DNA of 38,819 nucleotides from Demequina soli. Its GTDB lineage: Bacteria; Actinomycetota; Actinomycetes; Actinomycetales; Demequinaceae. The stretch spans positions 1 to 38,819 of the forward strand of contig NZ_BBLZ01000009.1 in assembly GCF_000971195.1 (NCBI RefSeq), read 5' to 3'. The position numbers and the translations under genes are program-made. Below the pieces are notes generated by a model, which was not told where the DNA came from, did no database searches, and saw only the letters and a program-made list of their open reading frames with translations. The stretch's first letter is position 1. Each line of letters begins with the position of its first letter. Below are positions 25,893-33,697 of this stretch, piece by piece.

Positions 25893-28747
25893 GCGAGGCG
25901 CTTGAGCAGCAGCTGCGCGAGGTGGCGGCCCTGGACGTCGGCGAGGTCGTCCGCCTGGGTGCGGCACGAGACCCCGTCGGCGAGGTAGATCGAGCCCTCG
26001 GGCGCGGACCGCAGCGCGGGCAGCAGGGAGTTCTCCGCGACGGCGACCGACGTGTCGAAGTGGCCCTTCTCGGTGCCCCAGTTGCCGGCGAGGCCGCAGC
26101 AGCCGGCCGCCTCCGTCACGGTGGCGCCGGCGCGCGCGAGCAGCTCGCGGTCCGCGGCGTAGCCCATCACCGAGTACTGGTGGCAGTGCGGCTGCACCAC
26201 GGCGGTGACGTCCGCGAGGTCCGGCACGCGCCAGCCGTCGCGCGGCTTGACGGGCGCGCGACCGGTGAGGACCTCGGCGAGGGTGAAGGTGGACGATGCG
26301 ACGGCGTGGGCGCGCGGGTCGTCCGGCAGGATCTCGGTGAGGTCGCCGCGCAGGACGCCCATGCACGACGGCTCGACCCCGACGATCGGGACGCCGTTGA
26401 CGGCCCACGGGCCCAGGACCGTGAGCAGGTGCTCGAGGTGCTTGCGGGCGCCGTCGAGCTGCCCGGTCGAGATCCACGTGACGCCGCAGCAGGCGTCGCC
26501 GGCGACCACCACGACGTCGATGCCCGCGCTTTCGAGCACCTGGACCACCGCGGTGGGGATCTCGGGGTCGAGCCCGTCGGTGAACGAGTCGGCCCAGAGG
26601 ACCACGAGGTTGTCGAGGCGGGTGGCCTTGTCCGGGTTCGCGCGGCGGGAGCGGGCGACCTCGGAGCGGCGGAACGGCCTCTTGAACTCGGGCAGGCGCC
26701 GGCGGGTGTCCATGCCGGCGAGGGAGACCGCCATGCGCTGGATGGGTCGCGGGGTAGTCAACATGTTGAACAGTTGCGGAGCGAGCCCCACCACCTTGAG
26801 CCACCGGGGCAGCCACCCGATCGAGTAGTGCGTCACCGGCCGCACCTTGCCCTTGTACGTGCGGTACAGCACCTCGGACTTGTAGGCGGCCATGTCGATG
26901 CCGGACGGGCAGTCCGACGAGCACGCCTTGCAGCTGAGGCATAGGTCGAGGCTCTCGCGCACCTCGGGGGCGGTCAGCCCGCCGATGAGCGTGCCGTTGA
27001 TCGCGTCCTGAAGCACCCGGGCGCGGCCGCGCGTGACGTCCTTCTCGTCGCCCGTGGCCTGGTAGCTGGGGCACATGAAGCCCGAGCCGGCGCCGATCGC
27101 GTCGGCGCGGCACTTGCCCACGCCGGTGCAGCGGTGGACGGCCTCGGCCATGTCGCCGTGGTCGTGCGCGAACGCGAGGCCGATGCCGGGCGTGCGGGGC
27201 GCGGCGGGGCGGCGCAGGTGCGCGTCGAGCGGGTCGGGGTCCACGATCACGCCGGGGTTGAGCAGGTTCTCGGGGTCGAAGAGGTGCTTGACGCCCCTGA
27301 ACAGGTCGACGGCCTCGGCGGAGTACATGGTGGACAGCAGCTCGGAGCGGGCGCGCCCGTCGCCGTGCTCGCCCGACAGCGACCCGCCGTGCGAGGCGAC
27401 CAGCGCCGCGGCGTCCTCCATGAAGGCGCGCAGCGGACGGCCGTTCTCCTGCAGCGGGATGCCCAGCCGCACGTGGATGCAGCCGTCGCCGAAGTGGCCG
27501 AACGGCTGGCCCTCGACCCCGTGGCGGTCCATGAGGGCGTCGAAGTCCCTGAGGTACGCGCCGAGCCGCTCGGGCGGGACGGCGGCGTCCTCCCAGCCGG
27601 GCCACGCCTCCTGGTTGGTGGAGGTGCGGCCCGCGAGGCCCGCGCCGTCCGCGCGGATCGCCCACAGCCGGGCGGCCTCGCGGGGGTCGGCGACCTCGCG
27701 CCACGATGCGGTGCCCGAGTCCGCCGCGAGCGCGGCCAGGGTCGCGCGCGCCTCGGCCTCGGTGGCGCCTCCGACCTCGACGAACAGCCACCCCTCGCCG
27801 GCGGGCAGCTCCGGCACGGGGCCGGTGGCGTCGGCGACGCGGCGCACGAGCCGCGCGTCCAGGCCCTCGACCGCCTGGGGCGAGTGGCGGAGCATGGGGA
27901 CCACCGCATCGGCCGCCGACGGCATGTCGTCGTAGCCGAACGCGGCGGTGAGCCGCACGGGCGGCACGTCGACCAGCCGGACGGTGGCCTCCAGCACCGT
28001 GGCGAGGGTGCCCTCGGTGCCGACGAGGAACTTGGCGAGGTCGCCGCCGAGCTCGGGCAGCAGGTGCTCGAGCGAGTAGCCGCTCACCTGGCGCGAGAAG
28101 CGGCCGAACTCGGTGCGCAGCAGCGCGAGGTGGGCCTGGACCAGCTCCTCGAGGCCCGGGATCGCCGCCACCCCGCGGGGACCGGCCGCGAAGCGCCGCC
28201 CCAGCCCGTCGACCGCGTCGAGCGCGAGCACGTTGTCCGCGGTGCGGCCGAACGCGACCGCGTGCGGGCCGCACGCGTTGTTGCCGATCATGCCGCCGAG
28301 CGTGGCGCGCGTGGAGGTCGACGGGTCGGGGCCGAAGCGCAGCCCGGCGCCGGCCACGCGCGTCTGGAGCGTGGACAGCACCACGCCGGGCTGGACGCGG
28401 GCGGTGCGCGCCTCCACGTCGACGTCGAGGATCCGGGTCATGTGGCGGGAGGTGTCGAGCACCAGGCCGGGACCGATCGCGTTGCCCGCGACAGAGGTGC
28501 CGCCGCCGCGCATCGTCACGGGGACGCGCGCCTCGCGCGCGACGGCGAGGGCCGCGAGGACGTCGTCCGCGTCGCGCGGGTACGCGACCACCTGCGGCGG
28601 GATCCGGTAGTTCGACGCGTCGGTCGAGTACTCCGCGCGGCGGCGGACGGTCGCGTCGACCTCGCCGTCCATGGCCCGCGCGAGCGCGCCCGCGAGGTCG
28701 GTCGAGGTGGTCGAGGGGCCCGGCGCCGTGGTGGTCACGCGCGCCAT
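25889..28747 (-). CDS. FAD and Fe-S D-2-hydroxyacid dehydrogenase (YdiJ-like)
   Basis: A 952-residue fusion of a GlcD/Dld-type FAD-binding oxidase and a GlpC-type Fe-S/CCG-domain protein. MRGGGTSVAGNAIGPGLVLD is the PCMH-type FAD motif, and GNNACGPHAVAFG follows in the same domain. SGEHGDGRARS lies in the FAD-oxidase C domain. Two cysteine clusters follow, CTGVGKCRAD...MCPSY and CLSCKACSSDCPSG. CCGVTW and CCGLAGNWG near the end are the CCG boxes. This layout is that of YdiJ-type enzymes, which oxidise D-2-hydroxy acids such as D-2-hydroxyglutarate or D-lactate. The ATG follows GGTGGAAG. It leads the minus-strand operon with the Gfo-type gene. Exact substrate is open. Confidence 0.92.
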   Translation of the reverse strand: MARVTTTAPGPSTTSTDLAGALARAMDGEVDATVRRRAEYSTDASNYRIPPQVVAYPRDADDVLAALAVAREARVPVTMRGGGTSVAGNAIGPGLVLDTSRHMTRILDVDVEARTARVQPGVVLSTLQTRVAGAGLRFGPDPSTSTRATLGGMIGNNACGPHAVAFGRTADNVLALDAVDGLGRRFAAGPRGVAAIPGLEELVQAHLALLRTEFGRFSRQVSGYSLEHLLPELGGDLAKFLVGTEGTLATVLEATVRLVDVPPVRLTAAFGYDDMPSAADAVVPMLRHSPQAVEGLDARLVRRVADATGPVPELPAGEGWLFVEVGGATEAEARATLAALAADSGTASWREVADPREAARLWAIRADGAGLAGRTSTNQEAWPGWEDAAVPPERLGAYLRDFDALMDRHGVEGQPFGHFGDGCIHVRLGIPLQENGRPLRAFMEDAAALVASHGGSLSGEHGDGRARSELLSTMYSAEAVDLFRGVKHLFDPENLLNPGVIVDPDPLDAHLRRPAAPRTPGIGLAFAHDHGDMAEAVHRCTGVGKCRADAIGAGSGFMCPSYQATGDEKDVTRGRARVLQDAINGTLIGGLTAPEVRESLDLCLSCKACSSDCPSGIDMAAYKSEVLYRTYKGKVRPVTHYSIGWLPRWLKVVGLAPQLFNMLTTPRPIQRMAVSLAGMDTRRRLPEFKRPFRRSEVARSRRANPDKATRLDNLVVLWADSFTDGLDPEIPTAVVQVLESAGIDVVVVAGDACCGVTWISTGQLDGARKHLEHLLTVLGPWAVNGVPIVGVEPSCMGVLRGDLTEILPDDPRAHAVASSTFTLAEVLTGRAPVKPRDGWRVPDLADVTAVVQPHCHQYSVMGYAADRELLARAGATVTEAAGCCGLAGNWGTEKGHFDTSVAVAENSLLPALRSAPEGSIYLADGVSCRTQADDLADVQGRHLAQLLLKRLA

Positions 28748-28813
28748 TCTTCCACCCGCCTCCCCGCGCGGTGCCAGGGACGTCCGCCCCGGGCGAGGCG
28801 CGCATCGTCCCTG

Positions 28814-28827
28814 GGTCGCTAGCGACC
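28814..28827. promoter_or_regulatory. 14-bp perfect palindrome in divergent promoter region
   Basis: GGTCGCTAGCGACC lies in the 195-base gap between the FAD dehydrogenase (minus) and a secreted protein gene (plus), four bases after a GGACGATGC copy. It is a plausible operator for one or both genes. Confidence 0.4.
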
Positions 28828-28892
28828 GAGTCCACGCGAACTGTTGCAGAAGTGACGAATGGGACGCAGGATGGGAAAAGCCCCAGGGAGGT

Positions 28893-28910
28893 GCCGCCCG
28901 TCGGGGCGGC
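28893..28910 (+). other. hairpin in the leader of the 28943 gene
   Basis: GCCGCCC and GGGCGGC form a perfect 7-bp stem with a GTCG loop, 33 bases before the start. A weaker five-pair helix of TTCCC with GGGAG may touch the ribosome site at 28929-28935. It may be a structured leader, or chance in GC-rich DNA. Confidence 0.35.
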
Positions 28911-28942
28911 GCGCTGCTTCCCCGAGCCGAGGGAGAACGTCC

Positions 28943-29752
28943 ATGAAGCCGTTGCGCGCGCTCGCGCTGGCGACCATCGTCGCGCTGGGGATCGGCGGTG
29001 GCGCGGCCGTCGCCGTCTCGACGCACGCCGCGCTGAACCCGGGCGTGGAGCTGGCGGACAGCGTCATCAACGTGTCCTGCCAGAACCCGATGAACCTGGC
29101 GATCACCTACGGCACACCCGACAACCCCGAGGACGGCTTCAACTCGTGGCTGTACTCGTGGAACTTCGACGTCTACATCGACGGCGAGTACCTCACCACC
29201 CTCACCGACGACGGCTCGGACGGCGACCTGCGCGGCTTCCACGCCGAGATCCCCGCGGACCAGCTCCCGGACGGCAACTACACCTGGTACATCGACGTCC
29301 GCTATGGCGAGGGCGAGGCCGAGGAGGACTTCCCGAACGCCTTCAGCGGCGAGGTGATCTGCACCCAGGAGGTGACGCCCGTCGCGCCGACGTTCACCGA
29401 CCCGTGCGGCCCCGACAACGCCTACTGGACCATCCCGGACGCCACCGAGGGCTACACGTACAGCGAGTCGACGGACGGCGACACGCTCGTCGTCACGGCG
29501 ACGGCGAACGACGGCTTCAGCTTCGGCGACAACGAGACCACCATGACCTGGACCGGCACGGACGCCAACGAGCCCTGCCCGGTCACGACTCCGACACCCA
29601 CACCGACACCTACGCCCACCCCGACGCCCAGCTCCTCGGTCGAGCCGACCGAGACCGCGACGCCGGAGCCGGAGCCGTCGGAGACCGGTGAGTCCGGGGT
29701 GCTCGACGAGACGGTGACGCCGGTGCCCGGCACGCCGGCCTACACCGGCTGA
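28943..29752 (+). CDS. secreted modular protein with PT-rich linker
   Basis: A 269-residue exported protein. The signal peptide is near residues 1-30 (ALALATIVALGIGGGAAVAV). A first beta-rich domain contains paired cysteines (NVSCQNPMN and EVICTQE). A second module (GFSFGDNETTMTWT then PCPV) resembles one in the 779-residue protein at 31167. A (Thr-Pro)n linker and an acidic Pro/Glu stretch follow. It ends VLDETVTPVPGTPAYTG with no membrane segment. The larger protein ends with the same VLD...YTG pattern. The ATG follows GAGGGAG. Probably a cell-surface or secreted protein; function unknown. Confidence 0.8.
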   Translation: MKPLRALALATIVALGIGGGAAVAVSTHAALNPGVELADSVINVSCQNPMNLAITYGTPDNPEDGFNSWLYSWNFDVYIDGEYLTTLTDDGSDGDLRGFHAEIPADQLPDGNYTWYIDVRYGEGEAEEDFPNAFSGEVICTQEVTPVAPTFTDPCGPDNAYWTIPDATEGYTYSESTDGDTLVVTATANDGFSFGDNETTMTWTGTDANEPCPVTTPTPTPTPTPTPTPSSSVEPTETATPEPEPSETGESGVLDETVTPVPGTPAYTG

Positions 29753-29756
29753 CCCG

Positions 29757-30167
29757 TCAGCCCGCGATCACCGACGGGCCGGGCTCCAGCCCGAGGCTCT
29801 CCATGAGGGCGCGCACGCGGCCGTCGATCTCGTCGCGCTGGTCCTCGGAGGGGGCGGGGGTGATCTCCCAGTCCTCGTAGCGCGTGCCGGGCACGTAGGG
29901 GCACGCGTCGCCGCAGCCCATGGTGACGACGACGTCCGCCTCCTGCAGCTGCGCGTCCGTCCAGCGCTTGGGGTGCTCGTGGGTGATGTCGATCCCCACG
30001 GCGGCCATCGCCGCGACGGCGCCGGCGCTGAGCGCCTCGCCGGGCTCGGAGCCTCCGGACCACGCGGTCGCGCGGTCGCCCGCGTAGTGCGCGAACAGGC
30101 CCAGCGCCATCTGGGACTTGCCTCCGTTCTTCACGCAGAGGAACAGGACGGCGGGCTTGTCGGACAT
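29757..30167 (-). CDS. arsC: arsenate reductase ArsC (LMW phosphatase fold)
   Basis: A 136-residue cytosolic reductase of the low-molecular-weight phosphatase fold, converting arsenate to arsenite with thiol help. The active-site loop is CVKNGGKSQMA at residues 11-21. The usual CX5R arginine is lysine (K17), a variant I recall from actinobacterial mycothiol-dependent ArsC proteins. GCGDACPYVPG adds two more cysteines. The ATG has a strong AGAAGGAGA upstream. It follows the ArsR-phosphatase fusion by 10 bases in one operon and converges on the secreted protein gene, 4 bases apart. No arsenite pump is encoded in the window, so export must rely on a gene elsewhere. Confidence 0.9.
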   Translation of the reverse strand: MSDKPAVLFLCVKNGGKSQMALGLFAHYAGDRATAWSGGSEPGEALSAGAVAAMAAVGIDITHEHPKRWTDAQLQEADVVVTMGCGDACPYVPGTRYEDWEITPAPSEDQRDEIDGRVRALMESLGLEPGPSVIAG

Positions 30168-30177
30168 GGCTCTCCTT

Positions 30178-30834
30178 CTATAGGGACGATGCAAGGGTGG
30201 CGGCCAGGCGCCGCACGCGCGGCTCGAGCGCGTCGAAGGTCGCGGCGAAGGCACGGGAGGTGCCCTCGCGGACGGGGTCGGGGACGGACCAGTGGAGGTC
30301 GCCGCCGCAGTCCTCGTAGGCGAGGTCGCACACGGCGACCACGAGGTCGCCGTCGCGGCGCACCTCCTCGAGCGGCGCGGGGGCGAGGGCGGCGGGCGCG
30401 AGGCCGCGGCGCTCCAGCTCGTCGAGGGCGAGCGGGTCGATGCGCGGCGCCGGCGCCGTGCCCCCGGACGCCACGGGGACGATGCGCTCCGCGGCCAGCA
30501 GCGCGGCCGCCAGCTGGGAGCGGGCGGAGTTGGCGGTGCAGGTGAACAGGACGCGGGCGGGGCGCTCGCGCCTCGGGCCCGACCCGAGCGCCGCCTCGAC
30601 CAGGGGGCTCCACGCGAGCGCGAGGTAGGAGCGGCGGCCGTCGGCGTCGGAGCGTCGCCGCTCGACCACTCCCGCGGACTCGAGGACCCGCAGGTGGTGC
30701 GCGAGCAGGCTCGACGTCAGCCCGGTGCGCGCGGCGAGCTCCCCGGGCGCCAGGTCGCCGTCCGCGAGCGCGTCGACGAGCGCGAGACGATGCGCGTCGG
30801 CGAGGGCCGCGAGCACGGCGAGGCGGTCGGTCAC
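30178..30834 (-). CDS. ArsR-type regulator fused to LMW phosphatase/ArsC domain
   Basis: A 218-residue fusion. Residues 1-75 are a winged helix-turn-helix of ArsR type (ELAARTGLTSSLLAHHLRVL as DNA-binding region). Residues ~92-218 are a phosphatase-fold ArsC domain with CTANSARSQ at 99-107 (C99 and R105 form CX5R) and an acid in SVPDP. The HTH part has no cysteine at all, so arsenic cannot be sensed there as in classical ArsR; other cysteines (VCDLAYEDC) lie in the C-domain. GTG at 30834 starts 10 bases from a perfect operator, so the protein probably represses its own operon. The architecture couples a sensor with a reductase-like pocket. Confidence 0.88.
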   Translation of the reverse strand: MTDRLAVLAALADAHRLALVDALADGDLAPGELAARTGLTSSLLAHHLRVLESAGVVERRRSDADGRRSYLALAWSPLVEAALGSGPRRERPARVLFTCTANSARSQLAAALLAAERIVPVASGGTAPAPRIDPLALDELERRGLAPAALAPAPLEEVRRDGDLVVAVCDLAYEDCGGDLHWSVPDPVREGTSRAFAATFDALEPRVRRLAATLASSL

Positions 30835-30844
30835 GCCACCATAT

Positions 30845-30866
30845 TATCTCAACCCCTGTTGAGATA
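30845..30866 (-). promoter_or_regulatory. ArsR-type operator
   Basis: TATCTCAAC (30845-30853) and GTTGAGATA (30858-30866) are perfect 9-base inverted repeats around CCCT. It lies 10 bases before the arsR-fusion start and overlaps a GATAAT -10 on the minus strand. Length and position are those of an autorepressor site. The short distance suggests a leaderless or nearly leaderless transcript. Confidence 0.85.
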
Positions 30867-31006
30867 TCGCTCGGGTGAGGGAGGCGCGGGCCGGATTCGC
30901 GCATCGTCCCTGCTCAGACGGGCCGCGCGAGTAGCGACACGCCGTGCCCGCGTGCGCGCGCATCGGCGGCCATGCGGACAGACTTGAGCCGATAACGCAA
31001 TCACTT
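30867..31006. other. intergenic region upstream of the 31167 gene, left part
   Basis: The gap 30835-31166 is 332 bases. This left part holds a GGACGATGC copy (30901-30909) and no gene that I can support. The rest of the gap has a promoter and a structured leader, listed separately. Confidence 0.6.
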
Positions 31007-31035
31007 TTGTCACATCCTTCACGCCCGTATATCCA
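31007..31035 (+). promoter_or_regulatory. promoter of the 779-residue secreted protein gene
   Basis: TTGTCA (31007-31012) and TATCCA (31030-31035) are 17 bases apart in the most AT-rich part of the gap. A start near 31042 gives a ~125-base leader, much longer than for neighbouring genes. Confidence 0.5.
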
Positions 31036-31083
31036 CGGCACATGCGTTCATGTGACGTTCTTCACTGCGTTGACGCTCTCCGG

Positions 31084-31166
31084 AGCCGGCCAGACGATTG
31101 GCCGAGCTGGGGGGAAAGGGCGCCGCTGAGGGCGCCGGATCAACCTCCCAGGTCTGGGAGGACATC
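31084..31166 (+). promoter_or_regulatory. structured leader with hidden ribosome site
   Basis: Three hairpins can form in order. The first is AGC-CGGCCA/TGGCCG-A-GCT (31084-31108, one bulge). The second is GGCGCC/GGCGCC (31119-31136). The third is CCTCCCA/TGGGAGG (31144-31161), whose right arm is the Shine-Dalgarno sequence. CTGGGGGG (31107-31114) can instead pair with CCTCCCAG (31144-31151) over eight positions with one G-U pair, freeing the ribosome site. This is a candidate two-state switch. No known riboswitch family is recognised. Folding is hand-made. Confidence 0.5.
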
Positions 31167-33506
31167 ATGAGACTGAGGCAATCCATCGTCACCGTCGCGG
31201 TGGCGGCGCTCGCGCTGATCGGGCTCGTGCCCGCGGCCAATGCGAGCACGGGAGGCGGCCAGCCGGGGAACGACGGCGTTCACCAGGTGTGGGTCTGCAA
31301 GTACGTCGGCAAGCCCGGCGACGACGAGCGGCTCAAGGACGGCAAGAACCCCATCGCGGTCGATGGCAACGCGACCGTCGGCACCTACTTCAACGACGCG
31401 CAGGGTCGCTCCTACGTGCTCGACGAGGTCACGGACGCCAACACCGGCCAGGGCCAGACCTACACGGGCTCGAAGACGTGCCCCACGGGCGACAGCTTCG
31501 ACTGGAACTGGCAGTACGGAGCTCCGACCTGCGCGGCGCTGACCGTCACCTACCCCGCCGACATCCCCGCGGGCCAGGCCAACGACGTCAACGTCACCAT
31601 CAAGAACCTCGCGACCAACGCCGAGAAGACCCTGAACTTCCACAACAACGGCGGCACGTGGTCGGGCACGCAGACGTTCACCTTCGCGTCGAACGCGGGC
31701 TGGCCCGGATGGTCCTGGTACGCCGTGACGTGGGTCCAGGTGGGCGGCACCAACTACCACTGGAGCGGCTCGGTCACCTGCGGCGAGCGGCCCAAGCCCG
31801 ACAAGCCGGCGGACTCGACCGTGCCCACCGAGTGGAAGGCGACGGACTACTCGTGCTCCGCCGAGGAGACCACCTTCACGCGGTCCGTCACCACCACGAC
31901 GTTCTCGTGGGACGAGGCCTCGTGGTCGTGGAAGTCGTCGAGCGACACCACGACCGAGACCAAGACCGAGGCCATGACGGACGCCGAGAAGGCGGCCCAG
32001 TGCACCGAGCCGCCGGTGGACGTCTGCAAGAACATCGACGGCGTCCAGACCGAGGTCCCCGCGGGCTACAAGGTCGACGACCAGGGCAACTGCTGCAAGT
32101 GCGTCCCCCCGGTGGTGGACGTCTGCAAGAACATCGACGGCATCCAGGCGACCGTGCCCGACGGCTACAAGGTCGACGACCAGGGCAACTGCTGCAAGTG
32201 CGTCCCGCCGGTGGTCGATCTGTGCAAGAACATCGCGGGCGACCAGGGCACCGTCCCCGAGGGCATGACGCGCGACGAGCACGGCAAGTGCTGGCCGCCG
32301 AAGCCCGAGAAGCAGCCCACCTACACCGAGTGGTCCGTCCAGGACTACGTGTGCGAGTCGGAGTCGATCACAGAGACGCGCGAGCGGACCGACACGACGT
32401 ACACGTGGGACTACGAGACCGGCACCTGGGTCGAGCACACCTCGACCACCACCGAGACCCGCGAGATCCCGATGGATGAGAACCAGCTCGCCGAGTACTG
32501 CACGCCGCCCGTGGACGTCTGCACCAACCTGCCGGGTACGCAGGAGGAGGTGCCCGAGGGTCTCCAGGAGGTTGAGGGGATCTGCCTCATGCCGCCCAAG
32601 TTCTCGGACATCGAGTGGCAGGGCGAGGCCCCGTGCGGCGTGACGTCGTACGAGCAGACGGGCACGCAGACCGAGACCACGTACGCGCTCGAGATCGTCG
32701 ACGGCGAGGTCCGCTGGATCCCGACGACCACCCCGCCGGAGCCCATGACCCGCACGGTCGAGGTCGCGATGACCCCGTGCGAGGACTCCACCGCCGCGCT
32801 CGTCACGACGCCGCCGACGTGCGACGCCGCGGGCACGGTCGGGGTCGACACCGAGGGCACCGTCAACGCCACCCTCGAGGGCACCCTCGAGACGGCGCCC
32901 GGCGAGTACACCGCGACGTTCGTCGCCGACGAGGGTCACGCCTTCACCGGTGGTGAGACGACGATGACGATCGACTACACGATCGAGGCTCAGCTGACCG
33001 AGGGCTGCTCCCCCGTGACGCCGACCCCGCCGAACCTCAACGGCACGATCGTGGGCCAGATCTGCACCGCCGACGCCCCGTACCTGGGCTACGACATCCA
33101 GCTCAACGACCCCGACAACCAGTCCACCGACGACGGCACCGCGACGATCACCTTCGTCCACCCGACCGACCCGTCGAAGAACTGGTCGACCACGGTGCCG
33201 ATCGGCCGCGGCAAGGTCCTGTGGCCCGGAGCGAGCGTCGACGCCAACGGCGTGGCGAACAACTGGCCCGGCTACAAGTACAACAAGGGCAAGGACGAGT
33301 GGGTCGCCGTGGGCGACGCCAACTACGGCTGGACCCGCGAGCCCGGCACGACCGTCACCATCGAGGTCAACCCGAGCAAGACGTTCCAGGTCTCCTACCC
33401 GCCGGCCACGCCGGTGTGCAACTCGGCTCCGCCGAAGGAGATCGTGAGCGTCCTCGACGCGCCCCCCGCCACTGCGGTGGTCGGTGTGGCGACGTACACC
33501 GGCTGA
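31167..33506 (+). CDS. large secreted modular surface protein with Cys-rich repeats
   Basis: A 779-residue exported protein. The signal peptide is near residues 1-27 (VAVAALALIGLVPAANAS). An N-terminal domain with HQVWVCKYVGKPGDDERL and FNDAQGRSYVLDEV is common in actinobacterial surface proteins. Three nearly identical 33-residue Cys-rich repeats lie near residues 284-382. They are framed by Thr-rich TTTETKT-type modules, three divergent copies in all. A module shared with the 28943 protein (HAFTGGETTMTIDYT) follows. The last domain has LWPGASVDANGVANNWPG. The end, VLDAPPATAVVGVATYTG, has no membrane segment. The ATG follows GGGAGGA, which is locked in a leader hairpin. Matrix or surface-layer function is inference. 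Confidence 0.85.
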   Translation: MRLRQSIVTVAVAALALIGLVPAANASTGGGQPGNDGVHQVWVCKYVGKPGDDERLKDGKNPIAVDGNATVGTYFNDAQGRSYVLDEVTDANTGQGQTYTGSKTCPTGDSFDWNWQYGAPTCAALTVTYPADIPAGQANDVNVTIKNLATNAEKTLNFHNNGGTWSGTQTFTFASNAGWPGWSWYAVTWVQVGGTNYHWSGSVTCGERPKPDKPADSTVPTEWKATDYSCSAEETTFTRSVTTTTFSWDEASWSWKSSSDTTTETKTEAMTDAEKAAQCTEPPVDVCKNIDGVQTEVPAGYKVDDQGNCCKCVPPVVDVCKNIDGIQATVPDGYKVDDQGNCCKCVPPVVDLCKNIAGDQGTVPEGMTRDEHGKCWPPKPEKQPTYTEWSVQDYVCESESITETRERTDTTYTWDYETGTWVEHTSTTTETREIPMDENQLAEYCTPPVDVCTNLPGTQEEVPEGLQEVEGICLMPPKFSDIEWQGEAPCGVTSYEQTGTQTETTYALEIVDGEVRWIPTTTPPEPMTRTVEVAMTPCEDSTAALVTTPPTCDAAGTVGVDTEGTVNATLEGTLETAPGEYTATFVADEGHAFTGGETTMTIDYTIEAQLTEGCSPVTPTPPNLNGTIVGQICTADAPYLGYDIQLNDPDNQSTDDGTATITFVHPTDPSKNWSTTVPIGRGKVLWPGASVDANGVANNWPGYKYNKGKDEWVAVGDANYGWTREPGTTVTIEVNPSKTFQVSYPPATPVCNSAPPKEIVSVLDAPPATAVVGVATYTG
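32016..32312 (+). repeat. three 99-bp in-frame tandem repeats
   Basis: Units start at 32016, 32115 and 32214, each coding 33 residues beginning VD(V/L)CKNI. The first two are almost identical in DNA (the KVDDQGNCCKCVPPV part is the same), so the duplication is recent or kept uniform. Unit three has diverged. A fourth degenerate start (VDVCTNLPG) lies near 32513. Confidence 0.85.
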
Positions 33507-33527
33507 TCCCCGGAGTACGGCCCGGTA

Positions 33528-33562
33528 GGGCCCGCGGCGTTTCCTCAGCACGCCGCGGGCCC
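33528..33562 (+). terminator. strong terminator of the large secreted protein gene
   Basis: GGGCCCGCGGCGT (33528-33540) and ACGCCGCGGGCCC (33550-33562) form a perfect 13-bp stem with a 9-base loop, 22 bases after the stop. A weak T-rich stretch follows nearby (CTTTCGTGTC). Confidence 0.85.
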
Positions 33563-33602
33563 GCCGGGCGCTTTCGTGTCTGGGGGGAGGCGTGCTCCCC
33601 GG

Positions 33603-33661
33603 AACTTTGAGGATCCACCCCGGAGAGCTGCCAAGTCTGCGGGGCGGAAGCTCAAAGTTGC
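33603..33661. repeat. palindromic element, copy C
   Basis: Arms AACTTTGAG (33603-33611) and CTCAAAGTT (33651-33659), followed by GC, surround ATCCACCCCGGAGAGCTGCC and CTGCGGGG words. The core is nearly the same as in copy D, 36 bases away, and related to copy A. It lies in the convergent gap between the secreted protein and L,D-transpeptidase genes. Confidence 0.85.
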
Positions 33662-33697
33662 TGAACGCGGCGCCGGCCGGCCACGCCGCCATGCATC

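Noticed and set aside
29690..29752. PAYTG end as an LPxTG sortase signal
   Set aside because: There is no hydrophobic segment or basic tail after the motif; the protein stops right there.
31084..31166. Leader as a ydaO (c-di-AMP) or GEMM (c-di-GMP) riboswitch
   Set aside because: Only a short G-rich word is similar. The conserved junction sequences I know for those classes are not present.
32016..32312. Possible CRISPR array
   Set aside because: The repeats are 99 bp, in frame, without spacers, and code a Cys-rich protein module.
31140..33692. An 850-codon minus-strand open frame opposite the large secreted protein
   Set aside because: The plus-strand protein has signal peptide, domains, ribosome site and terminator; the antisense frame is Arg/Val/Leu/Asp-rich without any domain.
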